Assembly (NCBI GenBank): GCA_029465975.1
Contig: CM055747.1
Coordinates: 7,870,499 to 7,934,498, forward strand
Length of the DNA: 64,000 nucleotides
Source of the DNA: Dallia pectoralis
Taxonomy: Eukaryota; Chordata; Actinopteri; Esociformes; Umbridae
Reading direction: 5' to 3'
In this document: positions 58,070 through 64,000 of the stretch, piece by piece
Layout: each line of letters opens with the position of its first letter
How positions within the stretch are numbered: the first letter of the stretch is position 1
Made by a program: the position numbers and the translations under genes
Notes under the pieces: generated by a model
Database searches by the model: none
The model's input: the letters and a program-made list of their open reading frames with translations, nothing else
Told to the model about the DNA's origin: nothing

Positions 58070-58190
58070 TCACCACTATGCTGTCTCCGGGCTCAGGCCA
58101 CGCTAGAAGATGCAACGACACGGACAAGACGTACTGTGTGAACGGCGGCGAATGTTACTTCATAGATGGTATCAGTCAGCTCTCCTGCAA
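58070..58190 (+). CDS. nrg2: Neuregulin-2, exon 4 (EGF domain, first part)
   Basis: Encodes the end of codon 135 through Cys174 plus two bases of Lys175, between TCTCTGCAG and GTGAGT. After a short linker (TTMLSPGS) comes GHARRCNDTDKTYCVNGGEC, then YFIDGISQLSCK, carrying EGF cysteines 1-4 (Cys149, Cys157, Cys163, Cys174). C-V-N-G-G-x-C is the neuregulin signature, and G-H-A-R-x-C-N-x-T plus I-x-Q-L-S-C-K identify NRG2 rather than NRG1. Asn150-Asp-Thr152 is a glycosylation sequon. In the family this domain binds ErbB3/ErbB4 and triggers receptor dimerisation. Cysteines 5 and 6 sit on the next exon, whose alpha/beta alternatives set receptor affinity; that exon was not found in the remaining 5.8 kb. 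Phase 2 out is the family norm. Confidence 0.97.
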
Positions 58191-59630
58191 GTGAGTCTAT
58201 CTCCGTCTCTGCTATTTCTGGATTTGAAGAGTTCGATTATATTTATAGCTGGGTTTGTACTTCTGACTGGCTTGTTGTTTTATTCTCAGTGCCCATCTAG
58301 TTATCTTCTTTATTGTAATGAGAGATGAAATGCAGTTAATATTTTGTTCTTACTTCGCAGACTTTGTTCTCCCAAACAAATCCCAAATGTTTAATTTTTT
58401 GGCCAATCCACCCTTCAAAGGACCGAAGTGTTTTGTAACTTTACTTATAGGAGGCAGGACACAAGCGGAACAAAGGGCTTTTTATAAAAATAACTTAGCC
58501 GAAACAAAACTAAAATAAGACGTCAACTGAACATTACAAATAGAAAAGGAATCCAAAACAACGATGACAAGATGCACTAAGAATAGAGGAACTTAAATAG
58601 GGACAGAGATAAGGAACACAGATGAGGGCTGGACAACCAACAGGTATAGTGCTCCAAAATAGGGAGAGAGGGCGTTGGTTTATCTTTACAAGTAACCCTC
58701 CCAAATAATTTACAAGACGTAGTACGTGGATACATATTTATACAATCCATAAAACAAAGCATTACATTACAATTAATTTAGTCTGGACACCATAATATGT
58801 CACGCAAGGTCTAGCAAAAGTTGCTTGGTTTTGGGTTCCTTGCAATTATCTAGAAATGTATACACTGAAATAGGTTGCATATAAAAATACGTATGATTAC
58901 ATATAAAAAGACCGATATTATTAGAAATGCTTTCTTTATATTTCAAAGTAATTCGATGTATTACTGTTCAGCAATTAGTGACTCTGAAGTTATAACTTTA
59001 ACCAAAATCGAAGTAGGAGTGCCTAGCTATCTACACTAGAAACGAAAATTCACAGACGTTCATTTTTAGTCATGTATCCAAGATATTGCTTGCAAAGTTG
59101 TTGTCTGACTACCAAATTTAGAAAGACTACATGTAGATGAAAAAACTATTTCGGTGAACTGCTAGTATTACTAACCTGAGAAATGCGTGTCACTCTTGAT
59201 AGATAGAGGTCTCATTACAACTAGGTAAGTTCCCTGTTTGTAGCATCATAAAAAGTTCCCGACTGTGGCACACATTTCCAATACGTAGTTTTTCTGCGTG
59301 CATAGTACGTTTCTTCCGGTATCAAATGCATGTGTAATACGCAGCGGACAAGCAACATGGATGATAAACTCTGATTGCTACCAGCAACGATTATCTTTCT
59401 CAAAGTTGGTTTCGTGGTGGACGAACCAGAAAAGTTATCTAGCCTATGCAGCTATAGCCTACCTGTTTTCTTCTGCACAAATTAGTACATTTTAGAGGTT
59501 TACATTTAATGGACAGTCTGATAGAGTAATCGTGGAGTACATTCTGTGGTTATTTTTTTATATATATTATATGTATAATAAATGATCTCTCATTAAGAAT
59601 CCATTGAGGAATCTACAACAAAATTACTAA
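58191..59630 (+). other. nrg2 intron 4, first part
   Basis: AT-rich sequence from the donor GTGAGT. No exon with the expected C-x-C...G-x-R-C pattern and no other gene was recognised. Confidence 0.6.
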
Positions 59631-59634
59631 AAAC

Positions 59635-60178
59635 GTTCACAACATACATTTCGTTATGTTACTGCCTTATTCACAAATGGATTCAATTCAAATTTGTTCT
59701 AAAAAATTCTAGACACAATACCCCATAATGAAAAAGGTTTGTTTAATATTTTTAATAGATTTGCAATTGGAAACTGAACCTCGCCCCAGTCTGAGGTCCA
59801 GAGCACCCTGGAGCAGGTTTTTAACAAGGATGTCTCTGTACATTGCTGCATTCATCTTTCCCTCGATCCTGACTAGTCTCCTAGTTCCTGCGGCTGAGAA
59901 ACATCCCCACAGCATGATGCTGCCACCAGCGTGGTGAGCTGTGCCTGGTTTCCTCTAGACATGAAGCTTGGCCTTCAGGCCAAAGAGTTCAATCTTGGTT
60001 TCATCATACCAGATAATCTTGTTTATAGTCTGAGAGTCGATGATAGATTTGCAAAGATTTAAAAAATATATATTTTCACGTGGTAAAAAAATAATTGAAT
60101 CCATTTTGCAATAAGGCTGTAACATAACAAAATGCGGAAAAAGTGAAGCACTGTGAATACTTTTCAGATGCACCGTAT
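59635..60178 (-). mobile_element. Tc1-like transposon, internally deleted
   Basis: The minus strand reads from 60178 through a leader (GTTATGTTACAGCCTTATTG) into transposase pieces: TGGTATGATGAAACCAAGAT (about 60010), CTGGTGGCAGCATCATGCTG (about 59930), then the LWGCFSAAGTRRLVRIEGKM segment (about 59850-59912) and DLRLGRG (about 59775). It then jumps directly to 3' sequence with AATGGGGTATTGTG-like composition near 59730. The right end, reversed, is TACGGTGCATCTGAAAAGTA. The first terminal repeat is repeated at the other end near 59640-59690 (CATTTCGTTATGTTACTGCC). The DDE region downstream of DLRLGRG is deleted. Confidence 0.82.
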
Positions 60179-61284
60179 GTGCAATAGCCATGGCCTTGAT
60201 AAAGCAACATACTAGAAACGTGTTGCTTTGGTGAAGAAACATGGCAAATGTCAAAGGTGTGGTGGGGGTAGGTAATGTTAAAAAAACTGCACTCTCACAA
60301 CTTAATTAGGTAAATATTCAGTATACAATTTTGGCATTTGTTTTATAGGCACATTAACATTCAGACTGTGCGTTGCTAGGGAATAACTGCACACCTCAAT
60401 GGTGTGAGACGGCACAGGCCTAAGGCCACTCGGTCTCAGTCGTTTGTTAATGCTAACTTACCATACCGGTTCCATGAGCCCGACTCTTTTCACACCTTCC
60501 TCCACAGATATACTTGTATTACAATACACACTGGCATGCCTGCTTTACAGTATATGTTTCTTTTTGTCACAGGTATCGTAGATTATGAAGAATTAACGAC
60601 AAATGTACTTGTTTAGTAAAACATTAGAGCTCGGTTTACTATGCGAGGTAATCTTGTACCGTAAAAACAGGCTTTTGTTGTCCACTGTTCTTCACAGGCT
60701 ATTAATCACATTTATCTCTTCATTTCGTCGATAAGATCAGGCCTCCAGTCACGTCAAGTGATTTCTAACCCTCTTTTGCCGTCTCTCTCCTTGTAGTCCT
60801 AATCTCTCTCTATTACCCCCATCCATTCACCCTCTTAGGACCCATCCACCCCTCTCTTTCACAGGCCCAGCAGAGCAGCGCCGACGGAGTGCAGGAAGGC
60901 TATGCCAGTAAATGCAGATGTCTACAGTGGGGATTTTCGTTTTTCTTTGCTTTCATTGTTGATAACGAGGATAAATCTTGGTCTGCTCTTCGTTCTCTGC
61001 CCACGTTTTAGCGTGTAGGAGCCTCGCACATGAAAAGCACTTTGGAAATGTCATGATTCACCAGTTTAGTAAGGAACAAATATTTACGCCAGTCAGAGGT
61101 CTGTAGCGTGGTAAATAGAATAGTTGCTTACGTTTAGAGACCTTTGGAAAGCGGGTCATACTTTTACATCAAGAGTGCCGTGGAAATGTTTTTTTTATTG
61201 GAAGATAAATGTTTTTGTCTTCATAATTAAAGTGGCAACGGTGGCGTCTGGTGAGCCTCCTGGTATCAGATGTTGAGCCAGGTC
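60179..61284 (+). other. nrg2 intron 4, unassigned part
   Basis: No gene recognised. A pyrimidine-rich segment and CACAG occur at 60850-60867, but the sequence after them does not encode the second half of an EGF domain. Confidence 0.5.
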
Positions 61285-62405
61285 GTAGATGTACGTATCC
61301 TACATGTATGTGTCCTACATCTACATATATGTGTCCTACATCTACATGTATGTGTCCTACATCTACATGTATGTGACCCACATCTACATGTATGTGTCCT
61401 ACATCTACATGTATGTGACCCACATCTACATGTATGTGTCCTACATCTACATGTATGTGACCCACATCTACATGTATGTGTCCCTCATCTACATGTATGT
61501 GACCCACATCTACATGTATGTGTCCTACATCTACATGTATGTGACCCACATCTACATGTATGTGTCCTACATCTACATGTATGGGTCCCACATCTACATG
61601 TATGTGTCCCTCATCTACATGTATGGGTCCCACATCTACATGTATGTGTCCCTCATCTACATGTATGTGTCCTACATCTACATGTATGTGTCCTACATCT
61701 ACATGTATGTGTCCTACATCTACATGTATGTGACCCACATCTACATGTATGTGTCCTACATCTACATGTATGGGTCCCACATCTACATGTATGTGTCCCT
61801 CATCTACATGTATGTTTCCCACATCTACATGTATGTATCCTACATCTACATGTATGTGTCCCTCATCTACATGTATGTGTCCCACATCTACATGTATGTG
61901 TCCCTCATCTACATGTATGTGTCGCACATCTACATGTATGTGTCCCACATCTACATATATGTGTCCCTCATCTACATGTATGTGTCCCTCATCTACATGT
62001 ATGTGTCCTACATCTACATGTATGTGTCCCTCATCTACATGTATGTGTCCCTCATCTACATGTATGGGTCCCACATCTACATGTATGTGTCCCTCATCTA
62101 CATGTATGTGTCCTACATCTACATGTATGTGTCCCTCATCTACATGTATGTGTCCCTCATCTACATGTATGTGTCCCTCATCTACATGTATGTGTCCCTC
62201 ATCTACATGTATGTGTCCTACATCTACATGTATGTGTCCCTCATCTACATGTATGGGTCCCACATCTACATGTATGTGTCCCTCATCTACATGTATGTGT
62301 CCCTCATCTACATGTATGTGTCCCTCATCTACATGGTTGTGTCCCTCATCTACATGTATACATCTACATGTATGTGTCCTACATCTACATGTATGGCTCC
62401 CACAC
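61285..62405. repeat. 21-bp minisatellite, about 52 units
   Basis: The unit CATCTACATGTATGTGTCC plus CT, TA or CA is spaced 21 bp. Variants in the last bases (CCTA, CCCT, CCCA, ACCCA) and a few GGGTCC units define subtypes. Each unit holds the palindrome TACATGTA. As 21 is a multiple of 3, frames are 7-residue periodic: three open frames on the + strand (257 to 386 codons) and one on the minus strand (412 codons, His/Val/Asp-rich). These are repeat artefacts. Confidence 0.97.
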
Positions 62406-64000
62406 ACATGTAGGATATGTACATCTATGACCTGGATGTACGTATGCTACATGTATGTCCTCAATGACTGGGTAATGTTGAACACCTCCGCGGTGGAGTT
62501 CATGATTCCGTGGGCATACTGAATTATTGCACACGGGAACCGGATATGCTTGTGGTCTTGTCTGTGCAAAAGACAAGCCGTCCGTACAGTAAGCTCAAAA
62601 GCTTATGTTTACAGTGCTATAATCCTGCAACAGTTTGCATAAATATTATCCCGGGACAAAGCCAAGTGAGCTGGGACTGTTTTGTTTTACACGCATCTAT
62701 AGTAAGAGTATCACTTCATAACAGAGTCCTTCGGTCAATTACCTAAATACCATATGCTTCACTTGGTCATCTACAGCGAGGAGTAGTGTGTAGGTCCACT
62801 GAGCAGCCATGGTGTGTGTGTGTTTGTGTGTGTGTGGTGTGTGTGTGTGTGTGTGTTCAGCTAGCCCCCTAGAAACACTACTCAGCAAGCAGTCAGGACA
62901 TGGCTGCAACAGCCATTCAATAAGCTGTGTACAAATTGGAGGGAGCAATAACTCAATTGCCATGGCTAATTCACTCACGGTCGAGGCACGGGTCCAGGAA
63001 AGTCGGATAATGCAGTGGATGCCTGCAGGGAATTGTTGCCCCAAAGCCATCTCATTCAATACAAGCCAGGTTTCAGCTGGTATTACTCACCGGCAGAACA
63101 AGTCCGGCAGACAGCTGGCCCTAGTTTAATGCCCAACTCCTTCACTTTGTTCTTAAGAAAGGAATGGATAAACAAATGACCCCCAATGTAATTATGTCCT
63201 CGTCAGCTCTTTATTTCGCGGCGTGACACGTTACACGGCGTCAGCCGCGTCAGCGATAGCTGCTGGATACATAGTCCAGAAAGTCAGTAAGGGGAGAATG
63301 CAGACTTGAACTGTGAATAGAGAAACGAGAACCTCTGTTATACTCCGATCTGATAGGTTGAAGCAAACGGCAGAATACGTCGCTCCCTAAGGAGAGCACT
63401 TAGATCAGTCGGCGAAATTCCTCAGTTGTCAATACTGCCTGACGTCGAAAAGGTTTCTGCCCAAATGTGGGGCTTCTGGGCGTATGGATTTACTTGGTTA
63501 GTGTTGAAAGAATGCATTTTATCCTAATTAACGCAACAAAACCAAAAAAATGTGGATTGGTTTGAGCATGTGTTTGCTTATTCATTTACTCGCGCAAACA
63601 CATGTTTCAACATTTGTATTTAGTAATTTCTCCAGCAGTCCTTTTCCCATTAGTGTGTGATCTCCAGTTCACTCTCTGTGAGTAATTTGTCTTGGAATAT
63701 GATAACACTCCGGGGAGGCGTTTTGTTAATCTCATAAATCCAGAGGAATGACCTTCGTTGGACCGGGGTCCCTGTTGGTGGCGAAAGAGTGGGGCGTTGG
63801 CACCCCTCAATACAACTGACTGATTTAATGAGAGAGAGACACAAGGAGATGAGGGCAGGGGAGACCAAAGAAGGTTGACGAACAGAAAGGTTGTGAGTGA
63901 GACAGGTGTCCCGGAACAATAATTGCAGTGAGAAAATTCGTCTGAGCTATTCGAACGGGTGCTGAAAGTGTAGCTGTAAGCGCAAACAAACTGCTTTAAA
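62406..64000 (+). other. nrg2 intron 4, last part in window
   Basis: No exon or gene recognised. A GT-rich run lies at 62811-62855. Short frames on both strands (up to 106 codons) lack any domain. Confidence 0.5.

Noticed and set aside
60840..60930. Acceptor-like CTTTCACAG followed by open sequence, considered as nrg2 exon 5
   Set aside because: The translation in the required phase lacks the C-x-C...G-x-R-C pattern of the EGF end.
61169..62522. Four open frames of 257 to 412 codons on both strands
   Set aside because: 7-residue cycles from the 21-bp minisatellite.

Overview
The window is vertebrate nuclear DNA, most likely from a ray-finned fish. Four short exons with matching splice phases encode the 5' half of a neuregulin-2 (nrg2) gene on the + strand. 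The rest is intron and upstream sequence full of fish-type Tc1 transposons, other mobile-element remnants and unusually long minisatellites. The particular Tc1 families and the dispersed repeat at 35170-35905 are ones I associate with salmon/pike-type fish. The species is an inference and no database was consulted.

Layout. Positions 1-20150 lie upstream of the first coding exon seen. They hold a CT tract of about 530 bp, a 32-bp minisatellite of about 60 units (2050-3985), several Tc1 fragments, a 33-bp minisatellite (13003-13680), a CpG-rich stretch with a perfect CRE palindrome (13681-15890), CA-rich tracts and a 24-bp minisatellite. Exon 1 (20151-20262) encodes a short, very basic N-terminus without a signal peptide. 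Intron 1 (12.1 kb) carries an extremely uniform 72-bp minisatellite (22345-24494) and a near full-length but decayed Tc1 copy. Exons 2 and 3 (32403-32574 and 34579-34697) together encode one C2-type immunoglobulin domain. Intron 3 (23.4 kb) is a graveyard of mobile elements: Tc1 copies, a PIF/Harbinger-like element apparently holding a hAT-like remnant, a Tc1 copy interrupted by an LTR-like insert, a minisatellite split by an insert, a LINE reverse-transcriptase fragment, a long inverted-repeat element and a Gypsy-like scrap. Exon 4 (58070-58190) encodes the first four cysteines of the EGF domain. The last 5.8 kb hold another Tc1 copy and a 21-bp minisatellite of about 52 units.

How the parts fit. 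Joined, the four exons read 174 complete codons plus two bases with no frame break (phases 1, 2, 1, 2): basic N-terminus, Ig domain, short linker with N-glycosylation sequons, then the first part of the EGF domain that binds ErbB receptors. The exon completing the EGF domain (cysteines 5 and 6), the transmembrane segment and the cytoplasmic tail were not found and should lie beyond position 64000. No other protein-coding gene, RNA gene or CRISPR array is supported. Most long open frames are by-products of tandem repeats. I found no convincing new biological system. The more interesting signals are the repeat architecture (arrays open in every frame, internal segmental duplication, nested insertions with target duplications) and a few hairpins.
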